Shown: positions 15,344 through 24,586, numbered from the stretch's first letter. The stretch: DNA of 64,000 bases from Oscillospiraceae bacterium (GCA_029219165.1 JAQXSW010000005.1:1-64000); one strand, 5' to 3'. Translations and numbers: made by a program. Notes: generated from the letters alone by a model not told the origin.

Positions 15344-16735
15344 TCAAATTATTATCAAAGCTGTAATAATTACAGGCAAAACGACGAATGCGACATATCC
15401 GAAGAGAAATGGTTTTCCCTGTCGCAATACTATGTCTTCCGACTCGCTTTTAAATGAACCATATTTAATATCAAGTCTTATTCCAATGAATGCTGTTAGC
15501 AACGAATAAAGAACCGGGACAATAACGTATAGTGCAAATTGAATTAAGTTTGCCTTAAAAGCAATAGCAAAAAGTACTGCGCTAATAACTGACATTGGAA
15601 CAGTTAAAAACAGATTAATCTGTACCTTGCTCTTTATTACAGAGTTGACATCCATTGGAATCGTTTCCATTATCCAATGTCTTTTTCCCTCCATTGACAT
15701 AGCGCAATATGATGTACAGGAAAGTCCAACACAAACACATATTATTACGGGAACAGCCCATTTAAGCATTCCAAGATTTTCAGTTCCAAGAATAATAAAA
15801 TTAATAGGCAATAAGATTCCAAGAATTACGCCTATTGATGCGTTGATTAAATAGCTTCTTGACCTTAAAAATTGATTAATTTCTTTTTTTAGGAGCGCTT
15901 TATTCGGCTCTTTAAATGTTTCTTTTACACCTTCCATTTCACCGTATACCACCGGGCTTCTAAGTTCTGTAATAACAGTCTGATATGCCATTGTATGAAG
16001 AAATAAAAAAACGCCGTACCAAATAAGAGACATAAATATATACAGAAGTATATTTGTTATCTCTCCTTCAACTATTCCCATTTGATAAAATCTGGCAAGT
16101 CTAAAGTAATGAGTAATCTCACCTACAATTGAAACATCAAAACCGCCGGCACCGGTTGTAACAAGATAAATTCTATCCGCGAGCATAAGCACAAGCGCAA
16201 TAACAGACGTAACTAAAACAAGTGATATCCCGGAAATAATTTGATTTTTCTTAGGGGAATTTGCAAGCCCTAATATTATTACAATTCCAACCAGAACTGC
16301 CATACCATTAATCATAAGACTTGAAAGAAGAAGTCCAATAATCCAAACAGGGATATTTATGTATTCTGTCTGAATATAAACCAGTAAACACGGAAGTTCT
16401 GTAAGAATACAATATGCCAAGTTTTTTGCATACATTATTGAGAACATAGTAAAAACCTGTATCGCAGATGAAAAGGGCATTGAAAGTAAAAACTCACTAT
16501 CATCTTTTCCTGATAACATATCGTTTATTTTTAGAACTGTAGTTATAAATGTTAATGCAAGTGCCATAACATAACCAAGTAGTGGCAGTACTGAAGTTTG
16601 TCCACTAAAAGCCAAATACTTTGCAAGCTCATAAATAGCAATAAATATAACTGCAGCCATTGGAAGAAGGATTAATTTTCTTGGATCTGAAAACTCTTTT
16701 ATTCTAATTCTAAGAAGGAGTAAATAATTATGCAT
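15344..16735 (-). CDS. ABC transporter permease
   Basis: A 463-residue membrane protein with about ten to twelve segments and no ATP-binding motif. Size and layout fit ABC-2 type exporter permeases of Firmicutes, with a cytoplasmic loop near GEMEGVKETFKEPNKALLKKEINQF. The start at MHNYLLLL (16735) is preferred to an ATG seven codons earlier because GGAGGAG in the end of the ATPase gene precedes it; the genes overlap by eight bases and are probably coupled. It works with the ATPase at 16728. The substrate (drug, lipid or peptide) cannot be told. Confidence 0.82.
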   Translation of the reverse strand: MHNYLLLLRIRIKEFSDPRKLILLPMAAVIFIAIYELAKYLAFSGQTSVLPLLGYVMALALTFITTVLKINDMLSGKDDSEFLLSMPFSSAIQVFTMFSIMYAKNLAYCILTELPCLLVYIQTEYINIPVWIIGLLLSSLMINGMAVLVGIVIILGLANSPKKNQIISGISLVLVTSVIALVLMLADRIYLVTTGAGGFDVSIVGEITHYFRLARFYQMGIVEGEITNILLYIFMSLIWYGVFLFLHTMAYQTVITELRSPVVYGEMEGVKETFKEPNKALLKKEINQFLRSRSYLINASIGVILGILLPINFIILGTENLGMLKWAVPVIICVCVGLSCTSYCAMSMEGKRHWIMETIPMDVNSVIKSKVQINLFLTVPMSVISAVLFAIAFKANLIQFALYVIVPVLYSLLTAFIGIRLDIKYGSFKSESEDIVLRQGKPFLFGYVAFVVLPVIITALIII

Positions 16736-17444
16736 TTTGCTCCTCCAAATTTTCAAGGAATACTTCTTCGAGTGTCTTTTCTTTTGTGAGTTCAGATACC
16801 TTTCCGCTTAGAATAAGATTCCCGTGATCTATCATACCCACTCTGTCACATAAAACCTCGGCAGTTTCAAGAACGTGTGTTGAGAAGAAAATGGAACTTC
16901 CCTCTGCACAAAGTTCGTGCATGCTTTGTTTTAATACAGCTGACGCTTTGGGATCAAGTCCAACAAACGGTTCATCAAGAACAAGGAGCTTCGGACTATG
17001 CACAAACGCACCAATAAGCGCAACTTTTTGTTTCATGCCGTGTGAATATGACGAAATCAAATCACCAAGTTGGCCTGTAATTTCAAATGCATCGCCATAT
17101 TTTTTTATTCTTTCAACCCGATCTTCCTTAGAAACTTTAAAAATATCTGCAATAAAATTGATGTAATCAATTCCGGTCATATACTCATATAAATCCGGAT
17201 TATCAGGAATATAAGCAGAAATCTGCTGACAAGCTTTTCGGTTTGTTGAAATAGGCATTTCATTTATATATATTTCACCTGTCTCAACAGGTAAAATGCC
17301 AACAATTGACTTTATTGTTGTTGACTTACCCGCTCCATTATGGCCTATAAATCCGTATATCTCCCCGTCCATAACTTCAAGGTTTAAATCCTTTACAACA
17401 ACCTTTTCATTGTACTTTTGAGAAAAATCTTCAATTTTTAACAT
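16728..17444 (-). CDS. ABC transporter ATP-binding protein
   Basis: A 238-residue ATPase with Walker A GHNGAGKSTTIK, Q-loop AYIPDNPDLYEYMTG, signature SYSHGMKQKVALIGA, Walker B KLLVLDEPFVGLDP and switch His in FSTHV. It powers the permease encoded downstream, with which it overlaps. A ribosome site AGGGGA lies before the ATG. Upstream is the paralogous region copy 2, then a TetR gene, suggesting drug- or stress-responsive control. Confidence 0.92.
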   Translation of the reverse strand: MLKIEDFSQKYNEKVVVKDLNLEVMDGEIYGFIGHNGAGKSTTIKSIVGILPVETGEIYINEMPISTNRKACQQISAYIPDNPDLYEYMTGIDYINFIADIFKVSKEDRVERIKKYGDAFEITGQLGDLISSYSHGMKQKVALIGAFVHSPKLLVLDEPFVGLDPKASAVLKQSMHELCAEGSSIFFSTHVLETAEVLCDRVGMIDHGNLILSGKVSELTKEKTLEEVFLENLEEQNA

Positions 17445-17529
17445 GCTATCCCCTCAATTTGCCAACGTAATTAAATCAGTGAATTAAGTATACAACAAAT
17501 AATAACGATTATACAAGCGCACATATTTA

Positions 17530-17757
17530 TCCAACATAAAAATCACACATCGTTTCACAACCTTTTTAAGTTAAAACAAATATAAAAAAAATATATTGAC
17601 TTATTCCTTTGTTTTTCTTATAATTAATCCACGCGATGAATAAACGAATAAATTCATTTATTTATTCGTTTAAAAGACAAACTAACTCATTACAACTTAT
17701 ATGATAATTTTTTATTATTCATAACTTATAAGTTGGCCTAATTTATTCCCAAAAATG
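17530..17757. repeat. paralogous control region, copy 2
   Basis: Counterpart of 14988-15228. It has the same order of promoter, 30-bp dyad and second hairpin, and the stretch from ACTCATTACAACTTATATG to ATAAGTTGGCC is identical in both. The left part is more diverged. Together with 17758-17796 it fills the 352-bp gap between the ABC ATPase and TetR genes, which contains no protein gene. Confidence 0.75.
17596..17671 (+). promoter_or_regulatory. sigma-A promoter with 12-6-12 dyad, copy 2
   Basis: TTGACT (17596-17601), 17 bases, TATAAT (17619-17624), then AAACGAATAAAT-N6-ATTTATTCGTTT at 17642-17671. Compared with copy 1, the left arm has C for T and the right arm G for A at the mirrored position, so symmetry is kept. 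Confidence 0.7.
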
Positions 17758-17797
17758 CCAAAAGAAGAAGGTACCCGGAAGGGTACCTTCTTTCTTT
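17631..17797 (+). ncRNA. candidate small RNA, copy 2
   Basis: A predicted transcript of about 165 bases runs from the promoter at 17596-17624 to the hairpin at 17766-17793. It holds the dyad stem and CAACTTATA (17693-17701) pairing with TATAAGTTG (17727-17735). No open frame of note. It parallels copy 1 in every element. Expression is not shown by sequence alone. Confidence 0.4.
17766..17793. terminator. terminator shared by candidate RNA 2 and the TetR gene
   Basis: AAGAAGGTACCC pairs with GGGTACCTTCTT around a four-base loop, with T-rich sequence on both sides. It lies right after the TetR stop. Confidence 0.85.
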
Positions 17798-18390
17798 TAC
17801 CTTTTATCATTCCTTATAAGGCCATTTGAAATAACATCTACTAAAGTTTCGCTATGGAGAGTTAAGTCACCCGGGCCATCCCCTTTAACATAAGTGCTTA
17901 TAATAAAGTATTTATATAGATCAAAGAACACTTTTGCGGTTACGGATGTATCAATAGGTTTGAAAACTCCCTGGTTAATTCCGTCCTCAATTAATTCTTT
18001 AAGATAATTCACAGAACGATTGTTAAATTCTTCCAGAAGATCAACATCAGGGAACATAGGAATAATTGTTGGGTCATTTTTTAAAAGTTGCTGAACGTCT
18101 CCGTTCTTTTCAATAAATTCAACTGCAGCAAAAAATGATTTAAAAAGTCTGTCCTTTGGAGTAATTTCCTTATCAACAGCGTTTCTTACATATTTCTGCC
18201 AATTTCCAATTGCGTACATAATACAGTCAAGATAAAGAGCCTGTTTACTTTTCGCATATGAGTAAACATTACTGTTACTCATGTTAAGCCCTTTAGCAAT
18301 ATCCTCTATTGTAGTTTTTTTGTATCCGTACTTTGCAAAATATTTTAATGCAGTTGAGTAAATAAGTTCCTCGTCCATCTTTGGTCTCAT
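17797..18390 (-). CDS. TetR family transcriptional regulator
   Basis: A 197-residue repressor. Residues about 5-55 form the TetR helix-turn-helix (EELIYSTALKYFAKYGYKKTTIEDIAKGLNMSNSNVYSYAKSKQALY). The rest is the helical ligand domain. The start at MRPKMDEEL is chosen because CGGAGG lies eight bases upstream; the open frame runs 83 codons further but that part overlaps the divergent DUF2804 gene. The repressor probably acts on its own divergent promoter and perhaps on the dyads at 15099 and 17642; this is inference. The ligand is unknown. Confidence 0.88.
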   Translation of the reverse strand: MRPKMDEELIYSTALKYFAKYGYKKTTIEDIAKGLNMSNSNVYSYAKSKQALYLDCIMYAIGNWQKYVRNAVDKEITPKDRLFKSFFAAVEFIEKNGDVQQLLKNDPTIIPMFPDVDLLEEFNNRSVNYLKELIEDGINQGVFKPIDTSVTAKVFFDLYKYFIISTYVKGDGPGDLTLHSETLVDVISNGLIRNDKR

Positions 18391-18480
18391 TCCAAATCCT
18401 CCGTATAACATTTTCTTTGTAGTATTATACATCAATGATATAATATAATCAAAACATAAAACAAAAAGGAGCTGCTTACA

Positions 18481-19554
18481 ATGAAAAAAACTTATATTGG
18501 TTGGCAAGAAGCCGACTACGTCAGTGCCCAAAAAGAATACACAGAGCCAACACCTATGTTCGGCAAAAACGGAAAGCTTCTTTCTCCCGGATATGCAAGA
18601 CACAACGTATTTGAATATGATAGAAATAAAGTTAAACATAAAATGCGTAGAAAAGAGTGGGATTTTTATCAGCTCTCAAACGGTGAATACATGATACAGC
18701 TCAGCATTGCAAACATTTCTCTTGGCGGGTATGTATCGCTCGTACTTGTAGACATAAAAAATGGGAAAACAATCTTTACTGACATGAAAGTATTTCTTGC
18801 TCAGACAAACAAATATGCACTCCCGCCAAAGGGTGACGTGCCAAACAAAATTCACTTTGAAATTGGTGGAGCTGAAGTTATTTTTGATACAAAAGAAACC
18901 TCCCGTACAATTTGGTTCAAGTCAAAAGATTCCGAATGCAAGTTTGTAATGGATATGTATAAAGAGCATGAAAACATTACAACAGTAATTCCATTTGAAG
19001 GATATCCGGACAGATATTTTATGACCACAAAGCAAATGTGTATGCCGGCAGATGGTTATGTTATGCACAAAGGTCAGAAATGGGAATTTACAAAGGACAC
19101 CTGCTTTGGCAGTCTTGACTGGGGTCGTGTTTGCACTCCATATAAACTCGTTTGGTATTGGGGTAGTGGTTCTACATATTTATATGATAAGGATGGAAAC
19201 AAACACACATTCGGCTTTGAAATAACCTGGGGTATAGGCGATGAACGTACAGCAACAGAAACAATGATGTTCTATGACGGCAAAGGTCATAAGTTTGAGG
19301 CTGTTGATGTTAAGACATTCCCAAAGCCTGACAAGTACATGGAGCCATGGGAATTTATTTCAAAAGATGGAAGATTCAACTTAACTATGACTCCATTTTA
19401 TGACCATCATTCCGACTTGAATGTTTTAGTAATGCGTATGCATTCTCATCAGGTTCACGGTCTTTGGAACGGAACAGTTACTTTGGACGACGGAACCGTG
19501 CTTGAAATAAAAGACATGTATGCCTTCTGTGAGTATGTGGAAAACCGTTGGTAA
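18481..19554 (+). CDS. DUF2804 family protein
   Basis: A 357-residue protein with the DUF2804 pattern: an N-terminal TPMFGKNGKLLSPGYAR segment, a CFGSLDWGRVCTPYKLVWYWGSGS core and FGFEITWGIGDERTATETMMFYDGK, rich in beta strands and aromatic residues. It lacks signal peptide and membrane segments. The family is common in Firmicutes and actinobacteria and resembles lipocalin-like, possibly lipid-binding folds, but no function is established. It is divergent from the TetR gene by 90 bases and AAGGAG precedes the start, so it may be that repressor's target. Confidence 0.8.
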   Translation: MKKTYIGWQEADYVSAQKEYTEPTPMFGKNGKLLSPGYARHNVFEYDRNKVKHKMRRKEWDFYQLSNGEYMIQLSIANISLGGYVSLVLVDIKNGKTIFTDMKVFLAQTNKYALPPKGDVPNKIHFEIGGAEVIFDTKETSRTIWFKSKDSECKFVMDMYKEHENITTVIPFEGYPDRYFMTTKQMCMPADGYVMHKGQKWEFTKDTCFGSLDWGRVCTPYKLVWYWGSGSTYLYDKDGNKHTFGFEITWGIGDERTATETMMFYDGKGHKFEAVDVKTFPKPDKYMEPWEFISKDGRFNLTMTPFYDHHSDLNVLVMRMHSHQVHGLWNGTVTLDDGTVLEIKDMYAFCEYVENRW

Positions 19555-19794
19555 ATGAAAGCGCAAAATGAACACACCAATTGTTTGGAATTTTAAAATA
19601 ACAAAAAAATAACGCAGGTACGTTATATGACCAAGGCATTAAAGCGTTCATTTTAAATGAACAATAATACACAAAAAATAATCAATATGCTTGTTCAGAC
19701 ATACAAAGTTCACTTTAGCCCATTGAAAACGACCAATATAGATGCTATATTTTTCACCACGGGGCAACCTAAAAAATATTAGGAGTGAATTAAA

Positions 19795-20517
19795 ATGAAA
19801 AAGAGAATTATTTCAATTCTGACAACAATCGCCTTGGTTGTTACAATGCTTACAACACTCATCATTCCGGCTAGCGCCCTTGATGCCAGTGTTCAAGCAC
19901 CAGAAACAGCATCTTCTTATTGTCTCTCAAACATCATTGATCTTAAAGATTCAGTTGTTTACGGAGACCCGGAAACAGCTACTACAGGTTACATCTTCTA
20001 TCCGGGCGGAAACGTAAGTTACAAAGACTATGGTCCACTTCTTATGGCTATTGCTCAGAAGGGTTATCTTGTAATCTCAGTAAGAATGCCACTCAACTTT
20101 GCAATTCTTAACATCCCAGCTGCTACAATCTTCACAAACAGATATAAGAACATTGACACTTGGTATATTGGCGGTCACTCACTTGGTGGCGCAATGTCAG
20201 CAGTCTATGCAGGACTTCATGCAAGACAGCTTGAAGGTCTTATCCTCTTTGCAGCATACTCAACAAGTGACCTTTCAAATAAGGATCTTGACGTTCTTTC
20301 AATCTATGGAAGCAACGACGGCGTTCTCAATATGGAAAAATATGAGAGCAACAGGTCAAACCTTCCAAGCACAGCTGTTGAAGTTGTAATTGAAGGAGGT
20401 AACCACTGCCAGTTTGGTGACTATGGTTTCCAGGACGGAGACAATGAAGCTACAATCTCTGCTGCAGAACAAGTTGCAATTGCAGCAGATGCAGTTGGAG
20501 CATTTCTAACAAAATAA
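19795..20517 (+). CDS. secreted alpha/beta hydrolase
   Basis: A 240-residue protein with a clear signal peptide (basic start, hydrophobic core to about 22, then ASA near residue 28). The hydrolase domain has the nucleophile elbow GGHSLGGAMS, an acid in SIYGSNDGVL and a base in EGGNHCQFGDYG. This matches the small alpha/beta hydrolase_5 type. It is probably exported; its ester or amide substrate is unknown. TTAGGAGTG lies before the ATG. It stands alone, with a terminator at 20533. The 240 bases upstream hold nothing recognised except short inverted repeats near 19650. Confidence 0.85.
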   Translation: MKKRIISILTTIALVVTMLTTLIIPASALDASVQAPETASSYCLSNIIDLKDSVVYGDPETATTGYIFYPGGNVSYKDYGPLLMAIAQKGYLVISVRMPLNFAILNIPAATIFTNRYKNIDTWYIGGHSLGGAMSAVYAGLHARQLEGLILFAAYSTSDLSNKDLDVLSIYGSNDGVLNMEKYESNRSNLPSTAVEVVIEGGNHCQFGDYGFQDGDNEATISAAEQVAIAADAVGAFLTK

Positions 20518-20532
20518 AAACTTTTAAAAATT

Positions 20533-20557
20533 AGGTGTCAGTTTCATACCGGCACCT
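20533..20557 (+). terminator. terminator of the secreted hydrolase gene
   Basis: AGGTGTC pairs with GGCACCT, followed by TTTTCTTTTT. Confidence 0.7.
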
Positions 20558-20668
20558 TTTCTTTTTATCGCCATTTTATTTGAACAATCAAATATGTTAT
20601 GTTAAAATGTCCCTAGCAAAATCAATAAATTGCATTTGTATTGCGCTCAACCCTATGGAGGAATAATT

Positions 20669-21511
20669 ATGGCTATTTACAAAGTAAAAAAAATTAAAAA
20701 AAATATTCAAAATATAAACGAATTAATGGTGTCGGAATTCCTAATTGAAGGGAATGACAAGGCTCTCCTTTTAGACACCGGAATGGATATCTTTAATATA
20801 AAGAAGTTTATTCTCGGTCTTACCGACAAAGAATTAATAGTTGTAAACTCCCACTTTCATCCGGATCACTCCAATGGAAATCGAAAATTCAAAAAGGTAT
20901 TAATCGGAGAGAACGACCTTCCAACATTTACAAACGAAGACCCATATTTTGCGCTTGTAAATGCCATTTCAAAAGGAGTATATAGGGAATATCCAAAGAG
21001 CAGATTGCTTATGCCACTGATAAAAAAAGTCTTCATGACAAAAAAGGGGAAAACTAAATATGAACCACTTAAAGACGGTGACAAAATTGATCTTGGAAAA
21101 AGAGAGCTTATAGTAAAAGACTTCCCCGGACACACACCGGGCTCAATAACTCTTCTTGACAAGAAAAACAAACTCATACTAATGGGCGATTCATGCAACA
21201 TGGCCACCTGGATGTTCACCAATCCTGACTGCAGCCTTCATGAATATGCAAATACCGCGCGTTCATACTATACCGATGTAAAGTCAGAAGGTTTCAAGAA
21301 AATGCTTGGCTCTCATGAGCCATTTGCACATAAAATCAACTTTATTTACGACTATGCAAATTGGGTTGACAAACTTACCCCGGAAAAAGCATTGAAGCAA
21401 TTCAACTTACCGGGAACAAAGAGTCCTCTTTGCATTGCAGTAAAACCAAATCTTAAGCATGGAATATTTGCCTGCCTCTACTTTGCGCATCAATGCGAGG
21501 ACATAAAATGA
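20669..21511 (+). CDS. metallo-beta-lactamase fold hydrolase
   Basis: A 280-residue protein with the metal-binding motif HFHPDHSNG (about residues 70-78), GHTPGSITLLDKKNKLILMGDS with the bridging Asp, and a later SHEPF. It belongs to the general MBL hydrolase group (glyoxalase II-like or lactonase-like); the substrate cannot be named. The ATG at 20669 has GGAGGA upstream and is preferred over a longer frame from 20630. Its stop overlaps the start of the next gene in an ATGA, so the two are co-translated. Confidence 0.85.
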   Translation: MAIYKVKKIKKNIQNINELMVSEFLIEGNDKALLLDTGMDIFNIKKFILGLTDKELIVVNSHFHPDHSNGNRKFKKVLIGENDLPTFTNEDPYFALVNAISKGVYREYPKSRLLMPLIKKVFMTKKGKTKYEPLKDGDKIDLGKRELIVKDFPGHTPGSITLLDKKNKLILMGDSCNMATWMFTNPDCSLHEYANTARSYYTDVKSEGFKKMLGSHEPFAHKINFIYDYANWVDKLTPEKALKQFNLPGTKSPLCIAVKPNLKHGIFACLYFAHQCEDIK

Positions 21512-22002
21512 AAAATGTAATTTTTATTGGTATGCCCGGTGCCGGCAAAAGCACTGTAGGCGTTGTGATCGCCAAAATGTTGGGCTATGACTTTATAGAC
21601 TGTGACCTTATTATCCAAAAACAAACCGGCAAACTTCTTTGTGAATCAATTGCTGAACTTGGTCCACTCGGATTTCTTGCTTTGGAGGACAGAATAAACT
21701 CAGAAATAAATGTGACAAATTCTGTTATTTCAACCGGTGGCAGTGCCGTTTATGGTGAAAATTCAATGACTCACTTCAAAAAAATAGGCAAGGTAGTTTA
21801 CTTAAAACTTTCCTATGATTCAATATCCAAAAGACTCGGTGACTTGACAAAAAGAGGTGTAGTTCTAAAGGATGGCCAAACCCTAGAGTCAGCCTACATT
21901 GAGCGATGCATTCTCTGTGAACAGTATGCCGACATAGTGGTCGAATGCGACGGACTTACAATTGAAGAGACAATAGAAAAAGTAAAAGCATCTATCATAT
22001 AA
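21508..22002 (+). CDS. shikimate-kinase-like P-loop kinase
   Basis: A 164-residue kinase with Walker A GMPGAGKSTVG and the following FIDCD, both typical of shikimate kinase. However, the substrate arginine after the GE-F motif is not seen (ELGPLGFLALED), and the GGG loop reads STGGSAV. A lid-type segment and ERCILCEQYADIVVE near the end fit the family. I would call it a relative acting on another small molecule rather than AroK. It overlaps the MBL gene by four bases. Confidence 0.68.
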   Translation: MKNVIFIGMPGAGKSTVGVVIAKMLGYDFIDCDLIIQKQTGKLLCESIAELGPLGFLALEDRINSEINVTNSVISTGGSAVYGENSMTHFKKIGKVVYLKLSYDSISKRLGDLTKRGVVLKDGQTLESAYIERCILCEQYADIVVECDGLTIEETIEKVKASII

Positions 22003-22102
22003 TTATTATTTCAAATGAAATATAACCCAAATTGGCTATTGAACAAACTCTTATTTTTTGCAATAATGTAAAAGTTGGATTTTTTTCATTTTGGAGGGAA
22101 AT

Positions 22103-23530
22103 ATGGAAAAGTTTTTCAAACTAAAAGAAAATGGAACAACCGTAAAAACAGAAATTCTTGCCGGTCTTACCACTTTCATGACAATGGCTTACATTATTGC
22201 TCTTAATCCAAATCTTTTAACCGGGTTTGGTGCAAACGGCGGAAGTGAACTTTGGAATGCAATTTTCCTTGCAACATGTATTGCTTCTGCCATTGGTACA
22301 TTTACAATGGGACTTTTGGCAAACAAGCCTTTTGCCATGGCCCCGGGAATGGGACTTAACAGCTTTTTTGCAATAGTTGTTACAAACATCACATTAATAA
22401 CAGGAATGACATATATAGCATCATTCCAAGCAGCACTTGTTGTTATCTTCATTGAAGGAATAATTTTCCTTCTCCTTTCACTCTTTAATGTTCGTGAGAA
22501 AATCATGTATGCAATTCCAAAGCCAATTAGGCTTGGCATTGGTCCTTCCATAGGTCTTATGCTCATGAACATAGGCCTTGGCTCAAACGCAGGCATATAC
22601 TCAGAAACAGGCGGACCTTTTTTTGCTCTTCGTGACTTTTTTGGAGCACTCACAGCAAGTTCTGCTCAAACTGCAATGGGTTCAGGATATGTTCCTATGG
22701 TTCTTTCGGTTATAACAATGTTCTTCGGACTTTTTGTCATAATTGCTTTGGACAATAAAAAAGTGAAAGGTTCGGTACTATACGGAATGCTTTCAGCTTC
22801 AGTTCTTTATTGGGCAGGAGAAGCAATTTTTCTTAAAACAAACCCATTTGCTTCTTTGAAGGATGCATCCTTCATTCCACCTTTCAAAGATCTTGCTTCT
22901 ACTACCCTATTCAAGCTAAACTTTGCAGGATTTGTCGAAATAGGTTGGCTTACCATTCTTTCTTTAATAATTACATTCTGCATTATAGACATGTTTGATA
23001 CAATCGGCACACTTGTTGGTACAGCTTCAAGAGCAAATATGCTGGACGAAAACGGAAGCATGCCAAAAATGAAACAAGCCCTTGTTTCAGACGCAATTGG
23101 AACTCTAACCGGTTCTGTTACTGGCACTTCAACTGTTACAACCTTCGTAGAGTCAGCGTCCGGAGTTGAAGCAGGCGGACGTACAGGTCTTACTGCAATT
23201 ACATCAGGAATTATGTTCCTTCTTTGTATGTTCATTGCACCAATTGCCGCAATTATTCCGGCTCCTGCCACATCAGCCGCCCTCATTTATGTAGGCGTAC
23301 TTATGATGAGCAACTTAAAGCATGTTGACTTTGAAGACAAGACACAGCTCATACCTGTAACCATCATGCTTATTGCAATGCCTATTTCAGGCTCAATTGG
23401 CCACGGTATTGGTCTTGCAATCATAGTTTATACAGCAATTAAACTCTGCACAGGAAAAGCAAAAGAGGTTTCTGTTCTCACATATATTCTTGCGCTTATA
23501 TTCCTTGCAAAATTCTTTATTGCAGCCTAA
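22103..23530 (+). CDS. NCS2/AzgA-type purine permease
   Basis: A 475-residue membrane protein with about twelve to fourteen segments. The N terminus ENGTTVKTEILAGLTTFMTMAYIIALNP and the core MAPGMGLNSFFA and GTLTGSVTGTSTVTTFVESASGVEAGGRTGL are hallmarks of hypoxanthine/guanine/adenine permeases (PbuG/PbuO/AzgA). It probably takes up purine bases with protons. The ATG at 22103 has TTGGAGGG upstream; a TTG at 22091 would overlap that site. No purine riboswitch is visible in the 100 bases upstream. Confidence 0.93.
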   Translation: MEKFFKLKENGTTVKTEILAGLTTFMTMAYIIALNPNLLTGFGANGGSELWNAIFLATCIASAIGTFTMGLLANKPFAMAPGMGLNSFFAIVVTNITLITGMTYIASFQAALVVIFIEGIIFLLLSLFNVREKIMYAIPKPIRLGIGPSIGLMLMNIGLGSNAGIYSETGGPFFALRDFFGALTASSAQTAMGSGYVPMVLSVITMFFGLFVIIALDNKKVKGSVLYGMLSASVLYWAGEAIFLKTNPFASLKDASFIPPFKDLASTTLFKLNFAGFVEIGWLTILSLIITFCIIDMFDTIGTLVGTASRANMLDENGSMPKMKQALVSDAIGTLTGSVTGTSTVTTFVESASGVEAGGRTGLTAITSGIMFLLCMFIAPIAAIIPAPATSAALIYVGVLMMSNLKHVDFEDKTQLIPVTIMLIAMPISGSIGHGIGLAIIVYTAIKLCTGKAKEVSVLTYILALIFLAKFFIAA

Positions 23531-23543
23531 TAAAGTGAATATT

Positions 23544-23579
23544 AAAAGACGCCTTGTGAGTTATCACAAAGCGTCTTTT
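23544..23579. terminator. terminator between the purine permease and NUDIX genes
   Basis: AAAAGACGC pairs with GCGTCTTTT and the arms continue inward with TTGTGA/TCACAA; T's follow on the plus strand and A's precede it, so it serves both convergent genes. Confidence 0.85.
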
Positions 23580-24026
23580 TTATTTTACTTCAATAAGTGA
23601 CTCGCCCTTATAAACAAGTGACATTTCAAAATTTTCCTCTCCGGAAAACATTTTTTGAAGAAAGTATTTATCTCCCTCCCACATTGGAAGACTCAAAACA
23701 TCTTCAATCGGCACCCATTTAAGTTGACCCTCTTCACATTTTGAAAAATCATACTGTGTTGTCATGCCTTTAAACAGATACATATCTTCATTTTCATACA
23801 AATCAGAAATGAAATGAACCAGTCCAACATATTTAAAAGTAACATTTTTTATTCCGGTCTCTTCAAAAACCTCACGTTTAACACACTCAAGAGGCAATTC
23901 ATTTTCTTCAAATTTTCCACCGATTCCTACCCATTTTCCCTCGTTTGGATCATTTTCCTTTTTATTTCTGTAAAGCATTAATATCTTATTATCATTTTCA
24001 ATATAACAAAGTGTCGTCTTTTGCAT
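23580..24026 (-). CDS. NUDIX hydrolase, MutT/8-oxo-dGTPase-like
   Basis: A 148-residue enzyme with a perfect NUDIX box (G-x5-E-x7-REVxEETGI, about residues 38-60, within GGKFEENELPLECVKREVFEETGI when read in two parts). It hydrolyses a nucleoside diphosphate derivative; the overall look resembles the 8-oxo-dGTP diphosphatase group of Firmicutes. A ribosome site GAGGTGAG precedes the ATG. It is a single gene convergent with the purine permease. Confidence 0.88.
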   Translation of the reverse strand: MQKTTLCYIENDNKILMLYRNKKENDPNEGKWVGIGGKFEENELPLECVKREVFEETGIKNVTFKYVGLVHFISDLYENEDMYLFKGMTTQYDFSKCEEGQLKWVPIEDVLSLPMWEGDKYFLQKMFSGEENFEMSLVYKGESLIEVK

Positions 24027-24121
24027 ACTCTCACCTCGTATTTTCTAATACATTTTGAATATTATACTATGAATAAAAATTTTAATTCAACTCATAATAT
24101 TTAAAGAATGGTGGTGAAAAC

Positions 24122-24586
24122 TTGAAAGATAAAAGCTCATTTTGGTTTGCAATGCTGACTCCACTGGTAGTCGGCGCACTATCCGGCCTAATATCTAAAA
24201 AAGGAATGGATATTTATGAAGCTGCGGCAGATAAACCTGCACTCAGTCCTCCAAGTATTCTTTTCCCTATCGTTTGGACCATACTCTATTTGCTCCTTGG
24301 ATACTCTTTGTATAGAGTTTTGGAATCAGACTCACTAAACAAAAGGGATGCAGTAATTGCATTTTCTGTCGGTTTAATTTTAAATTTCCTTTGGTCCCCA
24401 ATATTCTTTAACCTACAAGCCTATACATTTGCGTCAATCATATTAGTTGCATTAATAATTGCTATAATTATTATGGCAGTAACATTTTACAAAGCAGATA
24501 GACTTGCCGGTTATTTACAAATTCCATATCTTCTGTGGCTATGTTTTGCTTTATATCTAAATATAGCAACAAGCAATATAAATTAA
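24122..24586 (+). CDS. TspO/MBR family membrane protein
   Basis: A 154-residue protein with five membrane segments. The TspO signature is partly kept: DKPALSPPSILFPIVWTILYLLLGYSLY, then NFLWSPIFFN and PYLLWLCFALYLN near the end. TspO proteins bind tetrapyrroles and related ligands in the membrane. The start is TTG at 24122 with GGTGGTG eight bases upstream; no ATG is placed at a sensible point. It is a single gene ending in a terminator. Confidence 0.88.
   Translation: MKDKSSFWFAMLTPLVVGALSGLISKKGMDIYEAAADKPALSPPSILFPIVWTILYLLLGYSLYRVLESDSLNKRDAVIAFSVGLILNFLWSPIFFNLQAYTFASIILVALIIAIIIMAVTFYKADRLAGYLQIPYLLWLCFALYLNIATSNIN

Noticed and set aside
22003-22102. Purine riboswitch before the purine permease
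   Set aside because: Neither the conserved loop sequences nor the three-stem plan is visible in these 100 bases.
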